From the NCBI GenBank assembly GCA_039720395.1, contig CM077820.1, forward strand, positions 17,195,923 to 17,259,922: a stretch of DNA of 64,000 nucleotides, read 5' to 3'. Positions 11,202-22,269 of this stretch are shown one piece after another. The notes under the pieces were generated by a model, which did no database searches, was not told the DNA's origin, and worked only from the letters and a program-made list of their open reading frames with translations. The stretch's first letter is position 1. Each line of letters starts with the position of its first letter. The stretch is from Liquidambar formosana. Its lineage: Eukaryota > Streptophyta > Magnoliopsida > Saxifragales > Altingiaceae. Made by a program: the position numbers and the translations under genes.

Positions 11202-11455
11202 CTCCCTCTCCCACAAAGATAGATCAATTTTAAAGCTTTTTTTGTTCAAAAATATTTGGTAACTTTGAAAAGTCAAATCATTATTTTTTGAATTTTCCCA
11301 TACTACTCTTAATTGTTTCAATAATTACTTTCAACCAAAAAACCCAATCTTGAGCAAGTAAAGGTACTTTTGGAAAGTTAAAATTTAAAAATTGACGAGT
11401 CAACGCAATAATAAATTTTTTTAAAACTTAGCCTATCTTTGTAGGACGGAGGGAC
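11202..11455. mobile_element. Stowaway-type MITE upstream of the TNL gene
   Basis: Left terminus CTCCCTCTCCCACAAAGATA, right terminus (reverse complement) GTCCCTCCGTCCTACAAAGA, and flanking TA on both sides (11,200-11,201 and 11,456-11,457) are the Tc1/mariner Stowaway signature. It lies about 360 bp upstream of the TNL start codon, so it could have influenced the promoter. Confidence 0.75.
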
Positions 11456-11812
11456 TATTATATTAACATATTTATATATAGATAGATATATATTAATTAA
11501 TTCTAAATATTAATAAATAAATAAAGAACAAATCCAGAGAAAAGAAGACAATAAATTCATGACATCACATTAGAAAAATATTCGCTTAAATGACTTTTTG
11601 TGCTCACCAGTCATCAATGGGGTCGGTGAAGACTAATCTCTCGATGGAATGGCGAAAACTAATCTCTACAAATAATTATTCCCGCAAACCATGCTTTTAA
11701 AGCCCACCTTCTCTATGAAACTTCGCTTGGCTGCTTAATTTCCTATCTCTCATACAGATAATCTCTAATTTAGAACCCACACTAGATTTATATCTTTGTG
11801 TGCTTGGTTACC

Positions 11813-12336
11813 ATGGCTTCCAATAGAACTTTTGAGCCCTTCTCTTCTCCTTCCTCCTCTTCCTCCCGTCGTCGTCTATGGAGTTACAATGTGTTTTTGA
11901 GCTTTAGAGGTGAAGACACCCGCAAAAACTTCACTGACCATCTCTACTTTGCTTTGAAAAATGCTGGAATTAATGCATACAGAGACGACAACGAACTCCC
12001 AAGAGGAAGAGACATTGAAAGCGAACTGCACAAAGCGATCCAAGATTCCATGATTTTTCTAATCGTTTTCTCAAGAAACTATGTAGGTTCCAGATGGTGT
12101 CTTGACGAACTTGTGGACATAATGGATTGCCAAAAAACTGTCCAGCAGGTGGTCTTGCCTATATTTTACGACATCAATCCCTCCGATGTACGAAAACAGA
12201 CGGGTAGTTTCGAAGAAGCATTTTCGAAACATGAAGAGCGTTTCACGGTGGACATGGACAAGGTACTAAGGTGGAGGGTAGCTCTGACCAAAGCAGCGAA
12301 TTCATCCGGGTGGGATTTAACAAGTGCTAAGGACGG
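11813..12336 (+). CDS. TNL exon 1: TIR domain
   Basis: After a Ser-rich leader, the TIR domain begins at about residue 24 with YNVFLSFRGEDTRKNF and continues through LPRGRDIESEL, IVFSRNYVGSRWCLDELV and DVRKQTGSF. Glu99 in CLDEL is the expected catalytic glutamate of plant TIR NADases. The exon ends in AAGGACGG followed by GTAATC, splitting a Gly codon after the conserved SSGWDL-type motif. That is the usual TNL intron-1 position. The exon reads through without damage. Confidence 0.9.
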
Positions 12337-13638
12337 GTAATCCTAGCTTAGAAAAATCACTTACTACTACTTCAATGCAAATACAATTATGCATGATCTT
12401 ACTTCTTCTACTATAGATCTAAGTTAGTTTGATATTACTATATATCTTGAGTGCTCAACATTGAACCACACGAAGTGTTTTACAACCCTCCCATGCACTT
12501 TTAACTTTAATATTCAAATCCAATAATAATAATAAAAAGCGAAGGGTCGGGTTCTAATTAGAAATCTTCTTACGGGAGTGACAGATATCTTAAAGAAAAT
12601 ATATCAAAAATTTAGAATTCATGTGTATTTGTATAGTTGTTCTTCATCTGCTGCTCCAAATGCTTTTCTTTTCCTCCTTTTTATGGAACATCTTAGACTT
12701 TATAGTTATGGATTGGACCTAAATCGTAAGGCCTCTTAGTCTTTTAAGTGATACAGATCGACAGTGGTCTCTCCATTAACATGTGAAAATAACAGAACAA
12801 TGGAATTCAATAAAGGTCCTATTTTTATTTTATTTTGATTTGATTAAAGGTCCAATTTACGTACAGGTGAATGAATCCGGCCAATTTATCTTTTAGGTGA
12901 TGCGGAGCCGTACTCTCTCCGTTAACATGCCAAAATCATAGGAGAATGGAATTCAGTGGTGAAATATAATAAATCATAGCCTACAAAACATATAACAGTT
13001 ATGGATTGGACTTAATCTGATTTAATTTTTGAACTTCCCAAACATGCACTAGGGTCCCACTCCTTCACCCCAGCAAACCAATTTGCTAGAAACCCATCAT
13101 CATTTTCCAACCAATATTGCTTAACTGCTTCCGTTTCACATATCAGAAGCATTCCCCCCACCCTCCCAAAAATCATAATAATAATAATAAAAGAAAAATG
13201 ACACACTTGGATACTAAAAATCCCCTCACTAATTAATTAAGGCCTCTTGTATGGATACGACAGTCGCAAAACTGGTCAGTAGTACCCACTAAATAGCAAT
13301 TGATTTATGAAGGAATTATATGTAATACCCACAACCAAACCATATATTTTGGTAGGTTAGTATTTTATACTTAGTAAAAAATTATATGGTTTGATTTTAA
13401 TTATGCTAGATATTTTATATTTTTATTATAAATAAAAAGTTGGTTCTATTCTTATTTTATCTTTTGGATTTTCATTATTATATAAATTTGGTTGGATATG
13501 ACTACTTAATTCTACACATTTGATCAAAACATATTATGAGCGCTATAAATATATTTTCTTTAATCTAGTAAAATGTAGTATTATAACTAATTTGTAGAAT
13601 TCTAATGTGCTTTTATTTCATTTTGAACACAATGGCAG

Positions 13639-14737
13639 GAATGAGGCAACGATTATCAAGAACATTGTGAAGGTGATTCTAAATCACCTGAATAATCCAT
13701 ACCTACATGTAGCAAAATATTCGGTTGGGATAGGTTCTCGTGTGCAATGCATGAATAAACTACTAAGTGTTGGATCAAATGACGTTCGCATAATTGGGAT
13801 CTGTGCTATGGGTGGAATGGGTAAAACAGCAATCGCAAAAGCCGTTTTTAACCAATTGTTCTTTAACTTCATAGATAAAAGTTTCCTTGCAAATGTGAGA
13901 AAAACCTCAAAGCAACCCAATGGTCAAGTTCGTTTACAAGAGCAACTTCTTTTTGATATCCTAAAGATGAGAAAGATAAAGGTCAACAATGTTGATAGGG
14001 GAATCAATGTTATAAAAGAAAGATTACGTAGTAAAAGGATTCTTCTTGTTCTTGACGATGTGGATGAATCATGCCAACTAAATGCGATAGCTGGAAAACG
14101 TGATTGGTTTGGTTTGGGAAGTAGAATCATCATAACAACTAGGGACAAACATTTGTTGAAGAAGATTGAAGTGGATGACATATATATGCTTGACGGATTA
14201 GATTATTATGAATCTCTTGAGCTCTTTAGTTGGCATGCCTTCATGAGAAGTCATCCTCAAGAAGATTATATTAAGTTATCAAATGATGTAATAGTTTACT
14301 GTCAAGGATTGCCCTTAGCTCTTGAAGTCTTGGGCTCTTTTTTGTTTGGTAGAAGTATACTTGAATGGACAAGTACATTAGAAAGATTAAAAAGAACTCC
14401 TGCTAAGCAAATTCAGGAAAAGCTTATAATAAGTTTTGATGCATTGGATGATGAAGAGAAAGATATATTCCTTGATATTGCTTGTTTCTTCATCGAATTG
14501 GACAAAGACTATGTGCTCCAAATACTAGATGGTTGTGGTTTCTTTGCAGAAGTTGGAATTAGTGTCCTCATTCAAAGGTGCCTTCTAAAAATCAATGAAT
14601 ATAACAAGCTAACAATGCATGATCTGCTTCGAGACATGGGAAGAGAAATTGTTTGTGAAGATTCCCCCAAGGAACCTGGAAATTGTAGCAGATTGTGGTC
14701 TTATGATGATGTCATTGATATACTGATGAAACACACG
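13639..14737 (+). CDS. TNL exon 2: NB-ARC domain
   Basis: It starts after TGGCAG at 13,638 and completes the split Gly codon. The P-loop GICAMGGMGKT has Lys at about residue 237. Kinase-2 KRILLVLDDVDE, RNBS-B GSRIIITTRDKHLL, GLPLALEVLGSFL, RNBS-D DIFLDIACFF and the MHD motif LTMHDLLRDMGREIV are all present. LDDVD is the TNL form of kinase 2. The exon ends at ACG before GTAAGA in phase 0. No damage was seen. Confidence 0.9.
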
Positions 14738-15059
14738 GTAAGACTCAAATGGATCAATTAATCAATTTGTGTGCATGTAATTGGAAAGAAACACATGCAT
14801 ATTAACTTCTATCAAAATCAACACTTCACAGCATATTGTTTTTGCTTAGCTGTGTTTTGAGTTGTTCTTTGGGCAGCTTTAACTTCCATTTGGTGTATAT
14901 TGGGTGTCTGCAAGTTGATAGTCTCTTCGCGATCAGCTTCTTGCTGAGAATTAAGTTTCTGATTTTTGGGGGATGGTTTTGTTTGTTTGGGTGAGAATTA
15001 AGATACACATGTATTTTCTTTTAACCGGTATTTTTTTTTTTTTTTTTTTAACTTAATAG

Positions 15060-15335
15060 GGAACAGCAGCAGTTAAGGACTCATCCTAAAATTGCCTACA
15101 TTAAATAAGGTGCTGGTTGAGTACAAAAGCATTCTCAAAGATGCACAAACTAAGACTGCTTCAACTCAACTATGTACACCTCATTGAAGGCAATGATCAT
15201 CATTTTAAGGAGTTAAGATGGCTTTGTTGGCATGGATGCCCTTTGAAGTTTATACCAGATAGTTTTCATGTAGAGAATCTAGTTGCTGTTGACATGCGAT
15301 ATAGTAACCTGAAACAAGTGTGGAAGGAAATCAAG
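15060..15335 (+). pseudogene. TNL exon 3: start of LRR, two compensating indels
   Basis: The exon follows AATAG and opens with GTAAV in phase 0, as TNLs do after MHD. The conserved piece GLILKLPTLNKVLV is then found in a different frame, and STKAFSKMHKLRLLQLNYV returns to the first frame. Two small indels around about 15,075 and 15,115 explain this. In the starting frame TAA appears at 15,087. The exon ends VWKEIK before GTATAG. Confidence 0.8.
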
Positions 15336-15445
15336 GTATAGATTTTTCTTTATTTCTTCTATGATTTGAGTACATCGTATATTTAATTCCATGCATGCTC
15401 TAATTCATCGATTTTATTTTATTTTATTTTTTATTTTTTTTAAAG

Positions 15446-16379
15446 TTCCTGGAAAGGTTGAAATTTCTTAATCTCAGCCATTCCCATTACCTAACAAAAA
15501 CCCCAGACTTCTTACAACTCCCCAATCTTGAGAAATTAAAACTAAAAGATTGTACAAGTTTAGTGGAGGTTCACCCTATCCATTGGGCATCTTGATCGAC
15601 TTATCTTGGTGAATATGCGAGACTGCAAACGCCTAAAGAATCTCTCAACAAGCATTTGTATGTTGAAATCTCTTGAAATTCTTAATCTCTCCGGCTGTTC
15701 AAAAATTGAAGAATTGCCAGAAGACCTAGGAGAAATGAAAGCATTAGTTGAACTTGTTGCAGACGGAACTGCAATAAGAGAACTACCCTCTTCCATAGTT
15801 CGATTGAAAAACCTCAAGAATTTATCTTTGAGTGGCTGTAAGGGTTCACCATCTACCTCATTTGTATCAATCTTCAAGTCTTGGGTATCATCAAGGAAAA
15901 GCTTGGATTTTTGCTTGAGACTACCAACTTCATTAATGGCTTTAACCTCCCTAACAGAACTAAGTCTGAAGGATTTAAATATATCAGATGAGGCTATTCC
16001 GAAAGACCTTGGGAGCCTATCCTCTTTGAAGAATTTGAACCTACAAGGCAACATTTTCTGCAGCCTACCGGCTAGCATTGGGAACCTCCCGAGGCTTTGG
16101 TGGCTAAAGTTGGATCATTGCATAAGGCTTCAATCACTTGAAGAATTACCCACAAGTTTGATAGGTTTGGAGGCACCTGGCTGCATATCCTTGAAAAGAA
16201 TACCAAATCTATCAAAATTCCGTTGCACACCTGAGTTGATCCTTACTAATTGCTCCAATTTAGTCGAGGTTCCTGGCCTGGGGAAGTCGCAAACCTACCG
16301 AAATATACGCATGGTAGGGTGCAACAATCTATCAAACACTTTCAAGGAGAGTCTCCTACAGCTCCCTAACATCTCTCAG
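15446..16379 (+). pseudogene. TNL exon 4: LRR, one frameshift
   Basis: It begins FLERLKFLNLSHSHYLTKTP after TAAAG. An extra base around CCCTATCC (near 15,577) shifts the frame within the VEVHP-SIG region. Downstream LRRs continue from 15,606 with LKSLEILNLSGCSKIEELPE, LPSSIVRLKNLKNLSLSGC and LSSLKNLNLQGN. The exon ends LPNISQ before GTACAA, phase 0. The 16,380-16,938 intron holds CT microsatellites and GGGT-rich MITE-like sequence. Confidence 0.8.
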
Positions 16380-16938
16380 GTACAACAATCTAGCAAACAC
16401 TCCTAAAATTCAGCCATTTCAGTTTTTGTTCACTTCACTTTTTATTTTTTATTTTTTAAAAGGACTAATTATGTGTTTCCGCAACCTTTTTTTTTTTAAT
16501 TTATATTTTTAATTTTGTTTTTTAAAGAAAAAAAATAGGTGGTACGGTACCCAATAACCAACCTTTAAGCCCCTCTCTCTCTCTCTCTCTCTCTCTAAGT
16601 TACCCAATAAAACTCAACAGGTCCCTGGTTAATCCATAACCAGCCCATTTATAATTGGGTCAATTAGGGATAACCCATTACCAACCCAATTAAAAATTTT
16701 ACTTCACCCAAACCCATTTATTACGGGTGGGTATGGGCGAGTTCACGGGTTTGGATTGAGATTATTGCTCTAATGGTACTTTCCATGAGACGCAACATGG
16801 TCAAAGCCGGTCCAATTTTTTTGCCTAAATTTCTTGCCCAACTGACATAGCAATCCTCACATCAACCCAGAGGAGCTAGCCCCCCTCTCTCTCTATCTCT
16901 CTTTCTCTAATTTACTAGAACCGTGTTTCCATATGCAG

Positions 16939-17592
16939 GTGCTGTGTTTGGGTAGCCTTGTGGTCCCTGTAGACGAGATTCCCCAGTGGGTTAGCCATCA
17001 GTGTGCGGGTCCTTCATTATCTTTCCGACTGCCTGTCATTTTGGGATGTAAGATCAAGGGAATCGCTGTATGCGCAACTTATAGATATAATACAAATAGA
17101 AATATCAATGAACCGCTTCTTCAGAATGTTGGTTACAACAAGGATAGAAAGAAGCTGACCCTTGACATATGCCCAGGGACTGCCACCTATGCCACCTGTC
17201 AAGTTCATACCTCACCTCAAGACCACATTTGGGCGTCCACCTACACTTTCTATGTGGACGACCTCTCCTCATTATCACAGTTGGAGGTTGAAGTATTTAT
17301 AAGTGCAGAGTTACATGTGAAGATGTTTGGCCTCAAGCTGTTGTATGATGATGCAGAGAGGAGAGTCCAGTTAGGCAGTGGAGAATTGGCCTCAAATCAA
17401 AATGACATTGTCGTTGGGGATGATGATCAAGACTTATTCGAAGATCAGGCAGGGTCCAAGGGCCTTAAGAGAGACCCTCATGATGATGATGATGATGATG
17501 ATGATGAGGCGGGACCAAGCCACGGCTGGTCTGATGAGGAACCACACGCTAAAAGGCCGAGGTACCAGTCTGGTTCTTCAGCAGTTAACTGA
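16939..17592 (+). CDS. TNL exon 5: post-LRR (C-JID) and acidic tail
   Basis: After ATATGCAG the frame reads VLCLGSLVVPVDEIPQWVSH, the conserved start of the TNL post-LRR jelly-roll domain. The last 60 residues are unusual: DDDQDLFED, then an Asp run encoded by a GAT microsatellite (about 17,478-17,508), then EEPHAKRPRYQ, which looks like a short basic nuclear-localisation signal. The stop TGA ends at 17,592. The Asp run probably varies in length. Confidence 0.8.
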   Translation: MLCLGSLVVPVDEIPQWVSHQCAGPSLSFRLPVILGCKIKGIAVCATYRYNTNRNINEPLLQNVGYNKDRKKLTLDICPGTATYATCQVHTSPQDHIWASTYTFYVDDLSSLSQLEVEVFISAELHVKMFGLKLLYDDAERRVQLGSGELASNQNDIVVGDDDQDLFEDQAGSKGLKRDPHDDDDDDDDEAGPSHGWSDEEPHAKRPRYQSGSSAVN

Positions 17593-18194
17593 TCAGGTGA
17601 AACCCATTTTCTTCTGCTCGATTTTTTGTTCCAAATTATATGTGAACCTCCATGTGGTTGGGTATTGAGTAGAATTGAGTATCAATGGGGTTCGGTGTTG
17701 AGTTTATAAAGTAAAAGCCTAAGCTGGTATGTAGGGGATTGACCCAAGAAGGCATGGGCAGAGACAGGTGAGGGCTATCAGGGCACGTGCCCCCACTCTC
17801 ACTCACATGCAAGCCTAAAAGACATGAACGGGTCTGTCACGTGGGACTACCCCACAAACATCAACTCAATCATACAAATTCAGCAAGCCAACCTCACTAG
17901 TCTAATAATTCGGTTCAAGTATTTATAGAAATAATTATTAAACTCACTAGAAAACACAGGGAACCTAGATTTGAGAATTAAGATCAAGCCCACGATCAAT
18001 TTGATTGTGAACTTGGCATCTTTAAACAAAACAGACTCATGCCAACTCATTGAACACGAAATTTGAATAATAGAAAAACAGAGAGCAACTCAATTGAAAT
18101 TAGCAGTACAAACAAGAAAATTTTGCAGCAGCTTTACAATCACACATCATACAACAACTATGCTAAATACGAGAATGCCGAAAACATGAGAAAC

Positions 18195-18455
18195 TTTTAA
18201 AAAATTAAGAAACCTTTTCCAAAATCTATCGCTTAATTGAAATTTTGGCTATTTATAATATTTGTTTCGTAAATGGCTAAAAAGTCTATTTAAACGACAG
18301 ATTTTTGAAAAAAAAAATTTCTACAAAATTGGTTAAAATGATGTTCTATAGTAAATTAATTGATTAGTTTTTATAAAAATCCTTTATATTTTTCATAAAA
18401 CCTTAAAATGTAAAGTAAATGGGGATGAGAAGCAAGTCCTAAGGTGCCAATAGAG
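18195..18455. mobile_element. decayed Mutator-like foldback MITE
   Basis: Shared family landmarks are CCAAAATCTATCGCTTAA, AAACGACAGATTTTTGAAAA, ACAAAATTGG, GATGTTCTATAGTAAATT and TTTTTCATAAAACCTTAAAA. Outer ends are missing or diverged. Confidence 0.45.
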
Positions 18456-18689
18456 GCCCGCATATATAAAAACTGCTTTAAAAAGGGTAGAATGGCGGAT
18501 GAAAAGCAGCGGGCCAGAAGCAACTGTTATCCCTTCTCAGCTTCTGCTCAGATTTCTCCTTCTTTTATTCTATGTTTTGATTTTGGGCTGGTTACTGGGC
18601 TGATATACATATTGGGCTGGTTTTCCTCTTATCTTACCTGGGCTAACATTACAATCCAACAAAATTACATAAGCAAAAAAAAAAAACAT

Positions 18690-19693
18690 GGGAGCGGCTA
18701 ACGCAACTCCCAAAAGGGTTAAGTTGCCCCCCTATTTTTTTAATTAAAAAAATTATTATATAAAATTACCAAAAAGGGCTTAACCCTCACCCACCCCCTC
18801 TCTCGCACCCCTCCCCCGGCAACTCTCTCCGGCACCCCCACCGACGACGGCGATGACCCTTTCTTCCCTCTTTTCCTCTCTTCGTAAGGCCGCACCCCCT
18901 CTTCTCCTTCCTCTTCCTCCCTCTTCTCTTCCATTTTTTTTTCCTTCTAGAACTCCCTTCCCGTCAGCGGAAAAATGGAGGCATCGCCGGGAAGAATGGA
19001 GGCCCTTGCCGGAAAACACACAGATCTGACCAGCAGGAGGGAAAAAGAAAGAAAGAAAGAAAGAAGAAGAAGAAGCATCGTCGCCGGAAAAAATGGATGG
19101 CGAAAAACACAGATCTGACCAGCAGCAAAAGAAAAAAAAAAAAAAAAGGAGGAGAAGAAGAGAGGAGTTGCCGGAAGAGAGAAGAGTCGCTCGATGACTC
19201 TCACTGTATGGAACGTCGATACCTCTTTCGACGCAGCTCTTTTCGCCACGTGGTGTCCCAAGTTCCTGCCGGCACTGCCTCCGGCGAGGAAACACTTGGA
19301 TAGGTCGGCATTTCCCGACAGCACCTACGGCTTCTGGTCAAGGAATTTGAGGACGTCGAAACCGTCGTGGTATTGGGAAGGGTACCGGTGCTCCGGCGTG
19401 AGGCGTTAGTTGACGGAGACGACGATCGAGGGGACTTTGTGCGCGAATCGGCGGCAAGCATCGTCGTACGGCTTAGCGTCGGGTCTGAGGAAGGTGAATC
19501 CGCCGAAGTGGTTGTGGTAGAGAAGTCGCCGTCGCCGTCGTCGGTCGTCACTGCCATGATATGGGGTGAGTGAGAGGGTGGGTGAGAATGAGGGGTAGTG
19601 AGGTCTTTGAGAGGGGTGGGTATATATTTTTGGGGCATGGGGTTAACAAAAGGGGGCAACTTAACCCTTTGAGGGGTTGCAATAACCGTTTCC
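18690..19693. mobile_element. Pack-MULE carrying a carboxylesterase fragment
   Basis: The left terminus GGGAGCGGCTAACGCAACTC continues to AAAGGGTTAAGTTGCCCCC. The right terminus, reverse complemented, runs GGAAACGGTTATTGCAACCC to AAAGGGTTAAGTTGCCCCC. These are long inverted repeats of about 50 bp. Flanks AAAAAACAT (18,681-18,689) and AAAAAACAA (19,694-19,702) form a 9-bp target duplication with one mismatch, as for Mutator-like elements. The cargo is GC-rich relative to its surroundings and includes a host gene piece. There is no transposase. Confidence 0.75.
19190..19558 (-). pseudogene. captured fragment of a plant carboxylesterase (CXE/GID1-like hydrolase)
   Basis: The minus strand reads [26 protein letters not shown]-stop-RLTPEHRYPS, QYHDGFDVLKFLD and LSKCFLAGGSAGRNLGHHV. 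These match alpha/beta-hydrolase fold-3 carboxylesterases: oxyanion-hole region (HGGG, here decayed to HFGG), VSVNYRLAPEHRYP, and the nucleophile elbow GDSAG (here GGSAG, Ser kept). A TAA replaces the conserved Tyr codon and a TAG follows FLDQKP. Only about 120 codons are present, inside Pack-MULE ends, so this is transduplicated cargo and not an active enzyme gene. Confidence 0.7.
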
Positions 19694-19776
19694 AAAAAAC
19701 AAAGGTTGGGTGGGCTACCTGGGCTACAGCCCAGTGTGGCCCACAACATAGCTCCGCCCCCGCCCCAAACCATCAT

Positions 19777-20804
19777 CTCAGGAAATTCAGTCGCAATTGT
19801 ATGAAGGTCAACACCCAGAGTAGTCTCCCCCCATCTCATAGATATTAAAGCGTAAAGTGCGAAGATCGCAGATTCCAACAAGATGCAAATTGCCCCGAGA
19901 TTCCCCAAAATACCTGATGGTACCCTCAAATAAACCATCGGGCATTGGAGGCATAGGCATTTCTCGAAGTTGCTCTTGATCGACGTCAAAACACAAGGCA
20001 ATCCTTCTACTTATCCAGTGAATGGCACCATTCCAAAAGATCCCCTTTATTAAAATCGATGCTTTTAGTTGTGAAAATCCCCCCAGAGACCCTCCAAAGA
20101 CCCGTCCCAGACGAATAAATCTCAATCTGCTTATCCATATCCATGATCTGATGATCAAGCCATTTGTCAAAACCCAAACACAAACAACTTTGCAGTGAGG
20201 CGACTTGGATGGATCAAAAGCTAAATTCACACCCAAAACGACGGAGGAGGCGCTATCGCGGAGATTGGGAAATGTAGTGTATTTCCTGGTAGTAGGATTG
20301 TAGACATAGTAATCGCAATCACAAGTATTGAATCCAAAAGGCATAGCAACAGAGTAAGCCATGGCAAGACTGTAAAATCCTAATATCGGTTGACCGACCG
20401 TTGACGAAAGGGAGAGATCTAAGGGGTGCGAAATCGGAGTTGTCATCGTCAAGAGGAACGAAATTTAATTTGTGGTCGACGAGAAGGCCGTTTAGCGAAC
20501 GTCGGTGAAAGATGAGGCCGGAGACGGAGTTAGGATTTGGGTTTCGGCGGCGGGAGAAGTGGGGACTGGAGATGAGAGAGAGCCAGGTTTTAGACACGGA
20601 TTTGAATTTGAGAAGAGTTTTGATGGGTAAGCGAAGGAGGATCTCTGTTAAGAGGTCGTCGTTGCTAGCGATTACATCGGCGGATATTGATTGGTGACAG
20701 GTTGATGTTCGGCTTCTCTTGCTAGGAAGCAGAGCCTTCATTTGAAGTCTTGTATGCACTGCCTCTGACTCTTCACTCTTCAGACTTCGTGAGCACTTCA
20801 GCAA
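19777..20804 (-). pseudogene. F-box (FBA-type) protein gene, frameshifted and 3'-truncated
   Basis: The N-terminal frame (20,319-20,804) holds a clear F-box: DDLLTEILLRLPIKTLLKFK and SVSKTWLSLISSPHFS. After LLCCYA the reading continues in another frame with YYVYNPTTRKYTTFPNLRD. A missing base near VCVWVL and an extra base before GIFWNGAIHW cause a second, self-cancelling shift. Near the end a small deletion joins YSG to VDLHTIATEFPEMM, and homology then stops at about 19,777 against transposon-like sequence. It is the closest paralogue of the intact gene at 24,551-25,768, in opposite orientation. An intact copy would be a substrate adaptor of an SCF ubiquitin ligase. Confidence 0.8.
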
Positions 20805-20871
20805 AGCGTGTATTTAGAAATTGCCAAAAGAGCGACCTCTGAACATCAGTTTTTCATTTACAAGATGGAGG

Positions 20872-21268
20872 CTTTTGGCATTTGCCACAACATAATATAC
20901 TTCAAACCCCACTTAGTTTACATTTTATAAGATTTTATAAAAAATATAGAAGGTTTATATGAAAACTAATTTTGTTGTATACTAAAAAAACCATCATTCT
21001 GAATAACTTTGTAAAATTTTTTTTTTCTAAAATTTGTCGTTTAAATAAACTTTTGGTCATTTACAATTTCTGTTTTATTTTTACTAAATGTTTTATGAAA
21101 ATTTGTCAAAAACTCCACTTAAACGACAGATTTTTCGAAAAACTTTCTTTTACAAAATTGATCGGAATAATGTTTCCTAGCGAATTACATGACTAGTTTT
21201 TGTAAAAACCTTTTATATTTTTCATAAAACCTTTAAAAACGTAAACTAAGTTGGGGGGTTAGGGTACT
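20872..21268. mobile_element. Mutator-like foldback MITE
   Basis: The left arm (GGCATTTGCCACAACATAAT, CACTTAGTTTACATTTTATA) and the right arm (TTTTTCATAAAACCTTTAAA, GTAAACTAAGTTGGGG) are inverted. The AAACGACAGATTTTTCGAAA core matches the other copies. It lies immediately 5' of the F-box pseudogene. Confidence 0.6.
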
Positions 21269-21708
21269 TTAGCAAAAACTTGGCCGAAATTGAAATTCGA
21301 AAATGACTTTTGTACTCTCCAGATTACTGTGGGAAATAATTTGGCCCTCTTTAGATAAAACTATACTCTGTATTTTACTTATCCAGTTATCTACCAATAA
21401 AGTAAAAGTCACTTACTAATTAAGTCAAACCTCATAATCTGGTAAGGAGTAAGGCATTTATTTCAAATAAGGAGCTTCCTACAACTCAAGATGCGTACAA
21501 TTCATGTTCTCTATTCCGTGCTTATTTTTTTACTCACAGAGTTAAGTATGAGAGGGATTCCCTTCAGCCACCTATCGATTGTCTGAGTTTGTAGGTACAT
21601 TTGAAGAGCATGTGAGGATTACACAAAAAGTTGGTTGTTAGTAATTTGTCATTAGCGTATGTGGAAAAAGATTAAAAAACCTCTTTATTTCCATACCCAA
21701 AAAATGTA

Positions 21709-22006
21709 CTCCCTCATTCCTATATTATTGGCCAACCTTTTTTTTTTTTTTTTTTTTTTTTGTATATTTCAAAATTATTGTCCCATTTAAAAAGTCAATA
21801 AATGTTCTAATTTCATTTTATAATATATTTTTAAAAATGGATTCTCTCTTTTCCAATGTGTTGTACACTTGAGGATAAAATTAAAATGTTAAAACATATA
21901 TATTGATGTGAAAGAATTTAATATGACCTTCTATTAAACAAAAAAAAAAAAAAAAAAAAAGCGTATTTTTCAAAAGGATACGGTCAATTATTAAGAATGG
22001 AGGAAG
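21709..22006. mobile_element. Stowaway-type MITE
   Basis: Left end CTCCCTCATTCCTATATTAT, right end (reverse complement) CTTCCTCCATTCTTAATAAT, flanked by TA (21,707-21,708 and 22,007-22,008). T and A runs near 21,740-21,760 and 21,941-21,960 sit inside the arms. Confidence 0.7.
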
Positions 22007-22269
22007 TATACAAGTGCATTTATTGATGCACTCGTCACCTATCACTGGGCAGGAAATCACGTGGCCATTTATTGTAAGTTGTAAGCTCATGTCCAACTTT
22101 GGCTGAGCTCTTCAGCTCAACTGTTCTTATTTTCATTTGTTTTTTTTTTTTTTTACTTTTCATTTTATTTAATTTTGTTACTTCTTTTTTTTTTTTTTTT
22201 TCTTTTTTAGGTGTTGCTAATAACAATTTCAAACTTCCCATAAAAACCCTTTCAAAATCATTATGTATT

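Larger units (their letters stand above)
11813..17592 (+). pseudogene. TIR-NBS-LRR (TNL) immune receptor gene, frame-broken
   Basis: Five exons encode a TNL intracellular immune receptor: TIR, NB-ARC, LRR (two exons) and a post-LRR exon. About 1,160 codons would be expected. Splice sites are canonical and phases agree. Three small indels break the frame. Exon 3 has two that cancel (stop TAA at 15,087-15,089 inside the shifted part). Exon 4 has one extra base near 15,577, giving TGA at 15,593-15,595. As written, translation would stop just after NB-ARC, leaving a TIR-NBS protein. All catalytic and nucleotide-binding motifs remain intact, so the damage looks recent or could be assembly error. 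Family role: effector recognition leading to TIR NADase signalling through EDS1. No second NLR gene is in the window. The start is ATG 11,813; an upstream in-frame GTG is unlikely. Confidence 0.85.
17761..19775. mobile_element. possible nested hAT element at the TNL/F-box boundary
   Basis: The left end AGAGACAGGTGAGGGC...GGGCACGTGCCCCCAC resembles the reverse complement of the right end of the hAT element at 9,163-9,994. The right end CTCCGCCCCCGCCCC resembles its left terminus (CGGAGC). If correct, the element contains a foldback MITE and the Pack-MULE and truncates the adjacent F-box pseudogene. No matching 8-bp target sites were found, so the call is tentative. Confidence 0.3.

Noticed and set aside
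15560..16078. Minus-strand ORF of 172 codons
   Set aside because: Shadow of the TNL LRR exon on the opposite strand.
17378..17668. Plus-strand ORF with a Met run
   Set aside because: Out-of-frame reading of the GAT repeat in TNL exon 5.
18444..19324. Overlapping GC-rich ORFs on both strands
   Set aside because: They fall within the Pack-MULE; only the carboxylesterase-like minus-strand piece has recognisable homology.
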